A stretch of 64,000 nt of DNA. Source: Pachysolen tannophilus NRRL Y-2460. Its lineage: Eukaryota; Ascomycota; Pichiomycetes; Alaninales; Pachysolenaceae. Below the pieces are notes generated by a model. The model was not told where the DNA came from. It saw only the letters and a list, made by a program, of their open reading frames with translations, and ran no database searches. This document shows positions 10,570 to 20,869 of this stretch, one piece after another. A program made the translations under genes and the position numbers. The DNA lies in contig KV454015.1 in assembly GCA_001661245.1 (NCBI GenBank), positions 502,673-566,672 of the forward strand, given 5' to 3'. Position 1 is the first letter of the stretch. Each line of letters opens with the position of its first letter.

Positions 10570-11064
10570 AAAATAAGATAATTTTTTTTTGTAGATAGAT
10601 ATATAGCCATTTTAAGAATATATTTATAATCATTACTAAATAACAGATATCGCAGAATACACTCCTGCCCTACTTCTTCCGCTGCTTCTTCTAATGCTGC
10701 CGCTGATGTTTCTGCTTCTGCTACTGCTTCTACGATTAAAAGAATTCCACCTTATTAAAACCCCTCCTTCGTTTATTTTGGTTTTTTTTCTATTTTTTGA
10801 CTCAACTGATAACATATTTAAAGAGGAGAAAGTTACTTACAGTAAACAAACACAGATAAACAACAATAAAAGATTAATCTCTACTTTTTCCATTTTCTCC
10901 ATCACCTTTCCCCTTAGAATATATCTATCTATCTATCTATATATAAACGATGGCTAGCTCTATTCTTTTTATTCTTCTTCTTGTTCGTTCTTTCTTTTTG
11001 AATGAATTGAACTTTTGTGAGGGCTGTAGTTTTAATAATTTTTAAAAAATTTTGAAAAAACAAT
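10570..11064. other. Intergenic: STE24 3' flank and PCD1 promoter
   Basis: This region contains a GCT/TCT-rich stretch (10670-10735) and a TCTA repeat (about 10922-10940). One open frame of 87 codons is low-complexity Leu-rich and not convincing. I see no RNA gene. Confidence 0.55.
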
Positions 11065-12285
11065 ATGATGAAAAGGTTGCTGTCAAACTCCATTATAACC
11101 AAGTTTGATACTGGAAGTTTATTCAAGAATAGGTTTAATTATCAAGAAATATCTGGTGAAAGTTGTGAGTTTGGTAAAAGATTTGATGTTGAGATAATAC
11201 CTTTCTTTGATCAATCAAAAAGTTTACTGAATGTAAAGCCAAATATTAGTAAATTTGTGTTAATAGATATATTTAAATCACATAAGATGGAATCTGAATT
11301 TTTACAAAATATAGCAAATTATAAACCTAGATATTTTAATAATTCTAAAGTTTCTATATGGCATAAGTTACCTATAAGTCGTCGTTCAGCGGTATTGGTG
11401 ATATTATTTTTAGGGAAATCTGGAGAGTTAAGAGTTGTATTGAGTAAAAGATCTAGAAAATTAAGAAGTTTTCCTGGAAATATTGCATTACCAGGTGGAA
11501 GAGCAGATACTGGATTAGAAAGTGAATGGCAAACTGCTAGAAGAGAAACTGAAGAAGAAATTGGTATATCACAAAGTGATTTAATTTTAAAAGAAAAATT
11601 TGGATGTTCTATAGATCAAATAAATTTATTCCCATGTTATTTATCAAGAACTTTTTTAGCTGTAACTCCATGTATTGGATTTTTAAAATGGTCACCATCA
11701 AAATTGAAATCTTTTGAAGATCAGCATATTTCTTCAGTTATGTTAAATCCAGGAGAAAGTTCAAGTATATTCAGTGTACCATTAAAAGATTTCCTTCAAC
11801 CAAAACCAAGAAATGAAAAACTTAAAGAATGTTTAAAATCTAAACATATAACTACAAAATGGGGGGATTTACCTTGGCAATATAGATCATTTATTTTCCC
11901 AATAGATAATCCAAATGAAGTTAAATGGTTAGATGAAGTTCAAGATTTATCTTCATCAGAAGAAGAAACAGCAAAAGAAATTGAATTAAATGATTTAGGA
12001 GAAAAGATAAAAATTAGAGATGTATGGGGGTTAACTGCTAATATATTACATGATTTAGCTGATATAACTTATAACGGTTCAAAACTGTATGATAAAGAAA
12101 TTGGCGAAGAAGAATTATTAAATGCATTACATGAAGAAGGTGGTCAACTCTCAACTAAACAAAGAACAGATTATGAATTAAAAATGATGAATCATACATC
12201 TGCTAAAAATGCTAGTTTTAAAGAATATTTAAGTAAAGAAACTTTCCAAAAATTACAAAAAATATATAATGGTAATGTTGCTTAA
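11065..12285 (+). CDS. PCD1: PCD1-type coenzyme A diphosphatase (Nudix hydrolase)
   Basis: The protein has 406 residues. The Nudix box begins at Gly144 (GGRADTGLESEWQTARRET continuing to EEEIG) and has the REXXEE core. It is preceded by the CoA-pyrophosphatase signature VVLSKRSRKLRSFPGNIALP, which separates this subfamily from other Nudix enzymes. S. cerevisiae Pcd1 (340 residues) is peroxisomal and splits oxidised CoA to 3',5'-ADP and 4'-phosphopantetheine-like products. Here the N-terminus has about 100 residues before the domain, and the C-terminus (NGNVA) is not a PTS1 signal, so the location is open. A Ser-Glu-rich insert lies near residue 300. It is convergent with GUT2, about 240 bp apart. 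Confidence 0.85.
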   Translation: MMKRLLSNSIITKFDTGSLFKNRFNYQEISGESCEFGKRFDVEIIPFFDQSKSLLNVKPNISKFVLIDIFKSHKMESEFLQNIANYKPRYFNNSKVSIWHKLPISRRSAVLVILFLGKSGELRVVLSKRSRKLRSFPGNIALPGGRADTGLESEWQTARRETEEEIGISQSDLILKEKFGCSIDQINLFPCYLSRTFLAVTPCIGFLKWSPSKLKSFEDQHISSVMLNPGESSSIFSVPLKDFLQPKPRNEKLKECLKSKHITTKWGDLPWQYRSFIFPIDNPNEVKWLDEVQDLSSSEEETAKEIELNDLGEKIKIRDVWGLTANILHDLADITYNGSKLYDKEIGEEELLNALHEEGGQLSTKQRTDYELKMMNHTSAKNASFKEYLSKETFQKLQKIYNGNVA

Positions 12286-12524
12286 TTATAACTTTGAACA
12301 TTTCAGAGGTCATAGATAAAGAATCATACTATATACTAGTGGAATAATATATAAAAAGAAAACAAATTTTACAAAAATTGACAAAATATAAAGTAAAAAA
12401 AGTCATAAAAACAAAGATAATAATAATGAAAATCAAAGAAATATAAATTTAAATTTTTAAGCGTACACAATGATGATCATCATGATAATAATCATGATAA
12501 TAATCAATAATCAATCATCTTTAA

Positions 12525-14522
12525 TTAATGTTTCTGGTCTTCAATGAAACAACTGGTATTTTCATAAATACCCATGTATTTGATAAACTCTTCAGTCTCC
12601 TTCTTAACTTTTTCCTTGTGATCATTATCCCAATTCAATTCCTCGCCCATGACTTTAACAACACCATCAACAGCTTCTAAACCAACTTTAGCATCTAACA
12701 TTGCTAATCTTGTTCTTCTTGCCAAGAAATCAATTGGATGTCTTGTATATTCATTAGCGATTGAATATTTCAATTCAGCAACAGTAAATGGATATTGGAA
12801 ATTATTATATGATGGTTTAACATTATCTGAAGCCAATCCAACAGGTAATTGATTTGCTTCATCTTTTTTGTATAATTCCAAAACTAAACCTGCTTTATCA
12901 CCATAATATGCAGCCAAATGTTCTGCTAATTCTGATGGAACTTGATATTCTTGAGCTAATCTAGCAGCTAATGTTCTATCGAAAAATTCAGCACCGTATA
13001 ATTTATAACGTTTAGTTTGACATGGTTTTAAAGCAATTTTCTTGGAGTTATTTGTTTTCAATTCTGGGAATTTTTCAATTACAGTATCAATAGTTTCTTG
13101 AGCCATTTCTCTATAAGTAGTCCATTTACCACCACTAATTGTAATCAAACCTGAATCAGTTTGATGGATCAAATGATTTCTAACCAAATCTTGAGTAGTA
13201 CCATCTTTTGGAACTTTCCTTGGATCTTTAACCAATGGTCTAATACCACACCAAGCACTTAAGACATCTTCTCTCTTAACTTCAAACTTAATATATGGTT
13301 GTAATTCTTTTAAAATATCACGGATTTCTTCTTCTGATGGAATAGGAGAATCTGGAACTTTTTTCAAAGGAGTATCAGTGGTACCAGCCAAGACTCTGCC
13401 TTGCCATGGTAAGAAAAACATAACTCTACCATCGGATGTTGAAGGATCTAATAAACCCAAATCTTTTGGACAATAATAATCTGGAAGCATAACGTGGACA
13501 CCACCTGAAGGAACAACCATTCTTGGAGTATTGAGAGGAAGTGCTGGGGCAACACCTTTAACGTCATGGTCCATATCCAAGATAGTATCAGATTTTGGAC
13601 CAGTAGCATTAATAACGGCATCAGCACCAACCAAATATTCATTACCAGTTTCAGAGTCAACAACTCTGACACCTTTAACTTTGTTATCATCAGTCTTTAA
13701 CAATTGTTTAACTTCCATATAGTTTAAAACCGTTGCACCATCCTTAATAGCGGTCAACGCTAACGCGACATTCATTCTTGAATCATTAAATGAACCATCA
13801 TGATAAACCAAGGCACTTACCAAGTTATCAGCTTTTAACATTGGAGCAGCAGCAATAGCAGATGAAGGACTCAATATATATGAAGATTTTAAATTTTGAC
13901 TACCAGCAAAGAAATCGTACAGTTTACAACCAACATACATATATGGAACTTCCCACCATTTATAAACTGGAATCATAATTGGTAAAACTGATGACAAATG
14001 AGGAGCATTCTCCAACATTGAAGATCTTTCATTCAAGGCCTCAATGACTAAATCCAATTGAGCCTTTGACAATTCCCAAAAAGCTTTTTCTAAATATCTA
14101 ACACCACCATGTGCCATTTTTGTAGATTTTGAAGAAGTACCAGAAGCAAAATCATTCTTCTCCAACAACAACACATTTAAACCTCTTGTAGTAGCATCTA
14201 CCGCACATCCAGTACCAGTAGCACCACCACCAATGATAATTAAATCATATTTAATTTGAGCATCAGAAGCGGAAAATTCATTTTCCTTTTTAGTAGTACC
14301 AAATTTCTCCGAAATTGTAGGACCTAATCTTTTAATTAAAGCTTCTCTTGAAGGTAATGGAGGTAATTCTTTGATGATCGCTGGAAGTTTATCCTTTATA
14401 GCAGAATCATTCTCCAACTTGTCATGAGCATAACTATAACTCAGAAGTGAAGCACCACCAACAACAGATGTTAAAGCAGTCGCTTTTAATAAACGCCCAA
14501 GAATCAGTGGAAATCTAGACAT
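12525..14522 (-). CDS. GUT2: Mitochondrial FAD-dependent glycerol-3-phosphate dehydrogenase
   Basis: The protein has 665 residues and starts at the ATG at 14520-14522 (MSRFPLILGRLL). A presequence and a hydrophobic segment (ALTSVVGGASLLSY) are followed by the FAD-binding motif LIIIGGGATGTGCAVDATTR at about residues 94-112 and the signature SSKSTKMAHGGVRYLEKAF. The C-terminal glycerol-3-phosphate dehydrogenase domain (FDRTLAARLA...EYTRHPIDFLARRTRLAMLD) is intact. The enzyme oxidises glycerol-3-phosphate to dihydroxyacetone phosphate on the outer face of the inner membrane and passes electrons to ubiquinone. It serves glycerol use and the G3P shuttle. A GCGGGG Mig1-type site about 520 bp upstream would fit glucose repression. 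Confidence 0.96.
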   Translation of the reverse strand: MSRFPLILGRLLKATALTSVVGGASLLSYSYAHDKLENDSAIKDKLPAIIKELPPLPSREALIKRLGPTISEKFGTTKKENEFSASDAQIKYDLIIIGGGATGTGCAVDATTRGLNVLLLEKNDFASGTSSKSTKMAHGGVRYLEKAFWELSKAQLDLVIEALNERSSMLENAPHLSSVLPIMIPVYKWWEVPYMYVGCKLYDFFAGSQNLKSSYILSPSSAIAAAPMLKADNLVSALVYHDGSFNDSRMNVALALTAIKDGATVLNYMEVKQLLKTDDNKVKGVRVVDSETGNEYLVGADAVINATGPKSDTILDMDHDVKGVAPALPLNTPRMVVPSGGVHVMLPDYYCPKDLGLLDPSTSDGRVMFFLPWQGRVLAGTTDTPLKKVPDSPIPSEEEIRDILKELQPYIKFEVKREDVLSAWCGIRPLVKDPRKVPKDGTTQDLVRNHLIHQTDSGLITISGGKWTTYREMAQETIDTVIEKFPELKTNNSKKIALKPCQTKRYKLYGAEFFDRTLAARLAQEYQVPSELAEHLAAYYGDKAGLVLELYKKDEANQLPVGLASDNVKPSYNNFQYPFTVAELKYSIANEYTRHPIDFLARRTRLAMLDAKVGLEAVDGVVKVMGEELNWDNDHKEKVKKETEEFIKYMGIYENTSCFIEDQKH

Positions 14523-15040
14523 TGTTATCTCCACTTATTTTTTTTTTCTGAATACTATAAATTTATCGAAGAAAAAAGCAAAAAAAGAAAGAAAGAAAAA
14601 AAAAAAAAATATTCAGAAACAAATATTCTCTTCTTTCAGAAACCAAATCAAGAACTAAATATTCATTAATTTGAATTGCGGTAGAATTGAAAAGAAATCT
14701 ATATTCATATATATTTAAATATTATATGATAAATTTGGTTTTACCTGGATTTTTATAAGGAAAAACTAAAATTTGTCGCTGAAAGAAAAAAAAAAAAAAA
14801 AAAAAAAGTGTTCTTCAGAATACCGGAATATTTGTTTCCGCAATTACTCCACCAAAATTAAAGTCTTTCATAAATTGAGGTACAAATTTATTACAACATT
14901 CTGAAATTGCCGGAGAAACTCTCTTGACCTTGCCTGTTTGGTTTAGCCCCGGGGTGAGTTTTCTGTTAATATGCCCCAATGACGAAAAGTTTTTCATACG
15001 GTTGTGAGAGGGTACCGCAGTTTTCTATTATATGTAAATA

Positions 15041-15046
15041 GCGGGG
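15041..15046. promoter_or_regulatory. Mig1-type GC box (GCGGGG with 5' AT-rich flank)
   Basis: The context TATGTAAATAGCGGGGGG fits the Mig1 consensus (SYGGGG after an AT-rich stretch). It lies about 520 bp upstream of GUT2, a gene known to be glucose-repressed in yeast. Function is inferred. Confidence 0.4.
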
Positions 15047-15196
15047 GGTGGAATATATAATTTAATGTTCAATAATAATCAGTAAATAATATTTATTGCA
15101 TTAAGGCTTGTAAGTATGTAAAAGTAAACTTTACATGTCAATTGACCAATTATGAATTAGTAGCGTTCACTTTTCTTGAAAATAAAAACAAAACTG

Positions 15197-15233
<37 letters not shown>

Positions 15234-15255
15234 AAGTTTTCAGGTTTCTCCATGA

Positions 15256-15285
15256 TTATCCGGAAAAACTAGATATTCCGGATAA
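15256..15285. repeat. Inverted repeat TTATCCGGAA-N10-TTCCGGATAA
   Basis: Two exact 10-base arms are separated by 10 bases, with CCGG at the core of each arm. Paired CGG/CCG half-sites are typical for dimeric zinc-cluster factors. The repeat is about 740 bp upstream of GUT2 and 1.0 kb upstream of the UspA gene. Confidence 0.7.
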
Positions 15286-16303
15286 CGCTATATTTTATTC
15301 TGTTCTATAATTGTTGATGAAATCGAAATCGAAATTAAAATCGAAATCTGGAGTTGAAAAAGCAAAAAAGAAGAAAAAACTAAATTAACACTCGCGCCAT
15401 TATCACACGATTAGAATGTCATAAATCAAACCAAAAACCAAAACAAATGAAAAGACACTGTTTGCGATTTCTATTGCCTATTCTTTTGTCTTACCAAAAA
15501 TCATATGCTTTCCTTACTCGTTGAAAAATTGGTTTTCCAAAGTCATGCCAAAAATTTCAATTAGAATAAAATTTCAGAACGCTAATGTGCCTTTTTTCCG
15601 GTAAGTACTAATTATTCTTTATTACCAAGACCCCATTCATTATTATGAATAACATAAGCACACAAGATCCAGAATCAAATTGAAAAATATTCATGCTATC
15701 AACCTTAATTCAAATGTTTTATCAAATATAAAGTTATCACAATCCAGCCTCTTTTCTTCGGATTCTCTTTCTTCTTCTTCTTTTTACAACCCCGCCAATT
15801 TTTTGAAAAATTATAAAGTCACCGATCACCGACTCCAGTTTTTTATATCAAAAAAAAAAAAAAAAAATATACACACTCAACACATCTATGTATGACAAAC
15901 TCGCATAGAAGACAAACTTACCAACTACAACGAACTCTCATATCATCTACTCCCTTCAGAAATGGAGCAATTCTACCTCTTCTACCTCCTCTACTTCTTC
16001 TTGTACTATGAAGCTCATCAAAAGGCTTCTTGATGACACGTCGGGCCTTATCCGCCAAATTGTTTTTCTTGGCAGATCATCAACATCTCTTAATCTCTCG
16101 TACAAGTAAGTAGAAGTAGGCAAGTAAATAAGTAGTAATAATTGTAATACAATATTGTATATATATATGAAATATTGTAACGAGTTTATAATTGAAGAAT
16201 TAATCTATATCAATCTTCTGTTTAGCTTGATTTAGTTTAGTTGAGAGGTATATATTTATTGGAGCCAAAAAAAGAAATTATTTGTTTTTGCTTTTTGGGG
16301 AAA

Positions 16304-17743
16304 ATGGCTAGTCTCGAGGCAACTTTAAATGAGGAAAACCAAGCTATCTTAAGGACTAATAGAGGTAGATCGATATCTCCAAAGTTGAGGGCACGTAGTC
16401 GCGGAAGATCAGAAAACCCTGATATTCGATCAACTTCTAGATCAAGACCACAGGATTTTAAATTTTCTATTACAGCACATGATCCATCAGAGAGATTAAG
16501 GTCTCCCTCACGTTTGAGGGAAGATTCGGATTCCGATAAAGAGAGAAATGATGATGAGGATGAAGAAGATGATGATGACCTTTCGTTTGAAGCGAGTGAA
16601 GAAGAGCAGATTACTGATTCGGAGAAAGAATTTGAATTTGATGAATGTGATGGTACTTTACCCAATTTTACTAAACCGGTAAGTTCTTCTGGGAAATTAA
16701 AATCTTTTAATAGTGTTGATTCTACTATAACTGCTCCAAGTTCAAATAGTGATCGCTTGGCGGTTGATGCTAGGAAGGCAATAGAATTGGAACAGTTTGA
16801 AGCTGCTAATAGAGCTATTAATAATGCGAGAGAAACAAAGAGTGAAATTCCAGTGGAATCGTTAAGACAATTCAATGATGCTGCTGCAGATTTAGGTATT
16901 GTTAAATTGTCAGGACAATTGTATCAAGAACCAGAAGATAGAAGAGAAAAATTGAAATCTTATGCCATATATAAGAAAAAAATAATTTCACCAGATTCAA
17001 ATAATGAATATACAAGTAGTGTTGAAGAAAAAATGGATAGTGAATTAGCACAAGAATTAAATGAAACTATAGTAAAATCACCAATAGATTCTAATATAAG
17101 AAATCAAAGGTCAATAAGAACTTTAACAAGAGGTAATTTTTTCGAAATAGTTAAAAAAAATAAAGATTTTCAACCAAAAACTTTTTTACTTTGTATGGAT
17201 TTTTCACCAGAATCAATATACGCATTGGAATGGTGTATCGGAACAATATTAGTTGATGGATCAGTATTATATATCGTTAATGTCTTGGAAGATACAGAAA
17301 TAGCTTCTCCTACAATAAATGGTAATCATCCCCATTATAAACTGCCCACAGCAACATCTTCTGCAGTATTTGTTCCAAAATCACAAGATAGAGAAGGTAT
17401 TAGAAACGAATCTGTTGAATATATAACAAATGCAACAATAGCGAAATTAAAGATGACCAAGTTACAAGTTCACGTTGTTATTGAAAGCATACATCATCCT
17501 ATTCCAAGACACTTTATATTGGAAGTTATTGATCATTTGACTCCAAATTTGGTGATTGTAGGCTCAAAGGGAAGATCATCATTGAAAGGTGTCTTGTTAG
17601 GGTCATTATCAAATTATATTGTCACCAAGAGTTCTGTTCCTGTAATGGTTGTTCGTTCGAAGTTGAAAAGAATTACCAAGAAGAAGAAAGTCTTTAGTAA
17701 TAATCTTAACCCAGTTCATCTTACTCAAGCAAGAGTTGATTAA
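16304..17743 (+). CDS. Universal stress protein (UspA) domain protein
   Basis: The protein has 479 residues and starts at the first in-frame ATG (16304, MASLEATLNEENQ). The N-terminal 290 residues are charged and probably disordered: an Arg/Ser-rich part (RARSRGRSENPDIRSTSRSR) followed by an acidic stretch. Residues about 293-452 form an UspA fold, starting TFLLCMDFSPESIYALEWC and ending with the nucleotide-binding signature VGSKGRSSLKGVLLGSLSNY then PVMVV. The family's G-x2-G-x9-G-S pattern is present. Fungal proteins of this layout are mostly uncharacterised phosphoproteins, so a role in stress signalling is only a guess. The frame stays open upstream to 16241 without an ATG, and an upstream exon cannot be excluded. 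Confidence 0.85.
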   Translation: MASLEATLNEENQAILRTNRGRSISPKLRARSRGRSENPDIRSTSRSRPQDFKFSITAHDPSERLRSPSRLREDSDSDKERNDDEDEEDDDDLSFEASEEEQITDSEKEFEFDECDGTLPNFTKPVSSSGKLKSFNSVDSTITAPSSNSDRLAVDARKAIELEQFEAANRAINNARETKSEIPVESLRQFNDAAADLGIVKLSGQLYQEPEDRREKLKSYAIYKKKIISPDSNNEYTSSVEEKMDSELAQELNETIVKSPIDSNIRNQRSIRTLTRGNFFEIVKKNKDFQPKTFLLCMDFSPESIYALEWCIGTILVDGSVLYIVNVLEDTEIASPTINGNHPHYKLPTATSSAVFVPKSQDREGIRNESVEYITNATIAKLKMTKLQVHVVIESIHHPIPRHFILEVIDHLTPNLVIVGSKGRSSLKGVLLGSLSNYIVTKSSVPVMVVRSKLKRITKKKKVFSNNLNPVHLTQARVD

Positions 17744-18460
17744 AACAAATTTTTTATCTTTACGCTGTTTTCACTTCTATATCGTTTATCTCAGATAATA
17801 TTTTTTTTTATTTTTTATTTTAGGCCCTTTTCCAATTATTCTTCTTAATGATTGATTGCTATTAATAGTATTTATATATGTCACAAAACGAAAGTATTCC
17901 AATTTCTTATTAACTGTTGTAATTCTATATAATTTCAATCTACTTCAGTAGAAAAAAAAAAACATAAAAAAAAANNNNNNNNNNNNNNNNNNNNNNNNNN
18001 NNNNNNNNNNNNNNNNNNNNNNNNNNNNNNNNNNNNNNNNNNNNNNNNNNNNNNNNNNNNNNNNNNNNNNNNNNNNNNNNNNNNNNNNNNNNNNNNNNNN
18101 NNNNNNNNNNNNNNNNNNNNNNNNNNNNNNNNNNNNNNNNNNNNNNNNNNNNNNNNNNNNNNNNNNNNNNNNNNNNNNNNNNNNNNNNNNNNNNNNNNNN
18201 NNNNNNNNNNNNNNNNNNNNNNNNNNNNNNNNNNNNNNNNNNNNNNNNNNNNNNNNNNNNNNNNNNAAAAAAAAAAAAAAAAAAAAAAAAGATACTAAAT
18301 GCTAATAAATAATATACAAAAAGAAAAAACAAATGGTAGATAATAAGTCAAGCTGTAAAAACATAAAATATATAAAAAGTCTAATATAGAAAAGGAAAAT
18401 ATAATGCACAAGAGAGAAAACCACCCAAAATAAAGAAAAGAAAAAAAAATATAGTATTCA
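17744..18460. other. Convergent 3' region containing an assembly gap
   Basis: This lies between the 3' ends of the UspA gene and the ubiquitin protease gene. 17975-18266 is a run of N's flanked on both sides by poly(A), so the gap probably covers a homopolymer or low-complexity tract. Nothing coding is visible outside it. Confidence 0.9.
17975..18266. other. Assembly gap (292 N)
   Basis: A run of N's with poly(A) on both sides lies between convergent genes. The gap size may be an estimate. Confidence 0.98.
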
Positions 18461-20605
18461 TTAATCATTTTTGATTCGTTCGTAAAACAACACATAAACT
18501 TCATCACTTTGTAAAGATTTAATTCCTCTAGCTAAATCACCATGGGTAACATTGTAAGCAACCCTTTCATCATCAAAAAAACACCAAAATGGAGAATGCA
18601 AATGACTGGATTTATTAACTACTGCAGTGTAATGACCAGAAGTTATATTTGGACCAGAATGGTTGATTATTGAATTCAACTTGTATCTCGTAGTTCTAGC
18701 TTCAACAAAACCATTGCTAAATGAATTAAAATCTGAATTTGACATCGAGGGAGAAGGTGGACTTGATGGTATTTGATCGTAAACTGGAATCTCCAATATT
18801 AATGGATAGATTATAGGTGTATGTAGCTTCCTTTGCATGTAATCAAACCTTGATAAATGAATAATCAAATATGAAGGTAAAGATATAAACCTCAATGATT
18901 TGATTGCTGCTCTATTTGGATCAACATTTTGCGACTGCTGTTTATTATGATGCTTTTTCTTATCATTAGAACTAGATGGTCTTGAAGGCGAAGATGATTT
19001 ATTTCTGGATGTCATTTTTTTGAAAATATTCTTATTTTTTTTTTCAAAAATTTTTTCAACTGGTGAAATTGAAGGTGTAATATTTTCTTTTACCCCATTT
19101 TCCTCCATTTTTTTCAAATCTTCTTCTTTCATATTTTTACATCTAGGACAATCCCAAGAATTTTCACCAGTTAAAAGTTCAGATTGAGTAAAAAATTTGA
19201 TACATTCCGTAAGTTCAATCATTGATCTTTGATATTTCATTTGAGGAATATTCAATGATAATACATTAAAACTTGAAAATGTCTTGGATTCAAATCCACA
19301 AATTTGACATTGTAAATTACTTTCTAGTTGACCTTCAAAAAATGCATTAATTGGTGATAAACCTTCTTTACTAACTTTTTGCTCAAACCAATCTTTATAT
19401 TCTTTTGAATTTGAATGCATCACTATAGTTCTTGGAAATTCATAAATTGTTAATTCAGTTTTGCATAATTCATCATGTAATCTATTTAATATAAGTAATA
19501 AAATTTCTTGAACATCTTGTTGATTATTAATTACAAATGAAGCATCTGATAAATTATCCAAATATTTCAAAAATCTAGAAGGAGCAACAGTAGAACCACC
19601 ATTATTTGTAATAGTTTTCACCAATGAAGCCAAAGCATAACTTAAGAAAACTTGTGGATGAATATTATCATTAGATACAGGTTGAACATATCTTTGGTAT
19701 TCATTCATTCTAAAAAGTCCCATAAATGTTCTTGCATTATATAGACATTGAATTAATGAATTTAAATAACAAGTGCTACCATAATTTTTCAAACCACAAA
19801 TGCTGAATTGAACTGGAGGATTCGTAATTTGCAGCTGCGGTGGTGGTGTATAATACGCTGGAGGAGGAGGCAGATACTGTTGATATTGATAAGGCAAAGT
19901 GTTTGAAGAAGAAGAAAAAGAAGTATGTGGTAACGGGAACAGCGGCCTGTTGGTAATTGACGAGCTTGGAGGTAAAGGTCCTTTTGTTGGATATGGTTGT
20001 TGTTGTTGTTGTTGTTGTTGTTGTTGCGACAAGTTCCGGGAACCTTCAGTGTTATAAACCGATGACAAAGGGATCGGAGGAGGGAAAACATGGGGAGCAT
20101 TTAACGATGTATTAACAGAAGCAGCAGCACGAACAGCACGCACATCTGGCGAAACTTCAATAGCGTCCTTTGGTAAAGGCGGTAAAGGGATCTCAGGTGG
20201 AGTGGCGTTGAGGCTATTATGACGATTATGACTAAAAGGATAAGACCTAGTACCTTTCGGTCTGTTATTAGAAAATTCATGATTTGAATATAAAGAATCG
20301 TTATAAGAACCATTACTTAAAGGTAACGACAGTGATACATCTTGGACCAATAAATCCTGACTATACTGATTCTCTCTCAAGTATTGAAGATTATCCATTA
20401 GTGCGGTATTATTCGTATGCAGCGATATATCACGAATCTTGTCAGATTTTACCAAACGATTATTATTTCCACCATTTTTAGGATTAAAATCATCACTAGC
20501 CATCTGAAGAGCTTTTTTCTTTAATACGGAATCTACCATTATTATTAATCTTCCAAAAATATCATAATTATGATATAATCCATCTAAATCGCTAATAATG
20601 GCCAT
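18461..20605 (-). CDS. Doa4/Ubp-type ubiquitin-specific protease (5' end unresolved)
   Basis: The catalytic domain is complete. The Cys box GLKNYGSTCYLNSLIQC has its Cys at about residue 279, counting from the first in-frame ATG (20603-20605). Zinc-ribbon pairs LQCQICGF and WDCPRC and the His box SGHYTAVV follow. The middle is Pro/Gln-rich with a Q10 run. The frame remains open upstream of that ATG to 20743, encoding a helical-looking segment (ISENLLESSLKLFQLTSYNE and on), and no ATG occurs there. The true start is therefore probably in an upstream exon or at a non-ATG codon. The order of a helical N-terminus, low-complexity linker and C-terminal protease resembles Doa4/Ubp5/Ubp7, but I see no rhodanese domain. 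The likely role is removal of ubiquitin from endosomal or proteasomal substrates. Confidence 0.8.
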   Translation of the reverse strand: MAIISDLDGLYHNYDIFGRLIIMVDSVLKKKALQMASDDFNPKNGGNNNRLVKSDKIRDISLHTNNTALMDNLQYLRENQYSQDLLVQDVSLSLPLSNGSYNDSLYSNHEFSNNRPKGTRSYPFSHNRHNSLNATPPEIPLPPLPKDAIEVSPDVRAVRAAASVNTSLNAPHVFPPPIPLSSVYNTEGSRNLSQQQQQQQQQQPYPTKGPLPPSSSITNRPLFPLPHTSFSSSSNTLPYQYQQYLPPPPAYYTPPPQLQITNPPVQFSICGLKNYGSTCYLNSLIQCLYNARTFMGLFRMNEYQRYVQPVSNDNIHPQVFLSYALASLVKTITNNGGSTVAPSRFLKYLDNLSDASFVINNQQDVQEILLLILNRLHDELCKTELTIYEFPRTIVMHSNSKEYKDWFEQKVSKEGLSPINAFFEGQLESNLQCQICGFESKTFSSFNVLSLNIPQMKYQRSMIELTECIKFFTQSELLTGENSWDCPRCKNMKEEDLKKMEENGVKENITPSISPVEKIFEKKNKNIFKKMTSRNKSSSPSRPSSSNDKKKHHNKQQSQNVDPNRAAIKSLRFISLPSYLIIHLSRFDYMQRKLHTPIIYPLILEIPVYDQIPSSPPSPSMSNSDFNSFSNGFVEARTTRYKLNSIINHSGPNITSGHYTAVVNKSSHLHSPFWCFFDDERVAYNVTHGDLARGIKSLQSDEVYVLFYERIKND

Positions 20606-20869
20606 TAATGTCCCATCATGAATATCCAAATTAAATCGAACTATATTCACCAACAAATAACCTTCAATGAAAACATGAGCACACTCGTTGTAACTTGTCA
20701 GCTGAAACAACTTTAAAGAAGATTCAAGCAGATTTTCAGATATCTAGAGTTTATAGTTGGAAGTCCGAATAATATTCCTTATTAAATTGTTTTCATTATT
20801 TATGTCACTAAAAACATAGTAGTTGGTCAGTGAGTACTTTTTTTTTTTTTTTTTTTGTTAGCATCAGCT

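Larger units (their letters stand above)
14523..16303. other. Long non-coding block between GUT2 and the UspA gene
   Basis: These 1.8 kb hold the GUT2 promoter and the promoter of the UspA gene. Visible elements are poly(A) tracts (about 14785-14807 and 15197-15229), a GCGGGG site (15041-15046), a 10-base inverted repeat (15256-15285), scattered CCGGAA/TTCCGG half-sites (14823, 15597) and possible splice-like GTAAGT words near 16106. A 60-codon minus-strand frame (14815-14997) starts with ATG but shows no recognisable domain. No RNA gene was recognised. Confidence 0.6.

Noticed and set aside
10694-10957. 87-codon Leu-rich frame downstream of STE24
   Set aside because: It translates a GCT/TCT-rich simple-sequence stretch and then AT-rich spacer, and the composition is not protein-like.
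14815-14997. 60-codon minus-strand frame with a true ATG (MKNFSSLGHINRKLTPGLNQ)
   Set aside because: It lies in the GUT2 promoter with no recognisable domain, no splice partner and no repeat of the pattern elsewhere. Evidence is too thin to call a gene.
15680-15895. 71-codon frame in the spacer before the UspA gene
   Set aside because: It has no ATG at the start and ends in a poly-Lys translation of an A-tract.
16034-16303. Possible upstream exon of the UspA gene (ATG 16034, GTAAGT at 16106)
   Set aside because: The likely acceptors give an in-frame stop or the wrong phase, and no TACTAAC-type branch site is visible. The downstream ATG at 16304 is simpler.
16237-16875. 212-codon open frame antisense to the UspA gene
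   Set aside because: It mirrors the acidic and Arg/Ser-rich coding stretch of the UspA gene, is Ser/Leu-rich, and has no domain. It is a shadow of the real gene.
17940-18332. Open frame spanning the N gap
   Set aside because: It consists of unknown bases flanked by poly-Phe from A-tracts, so it has no coding meaning.
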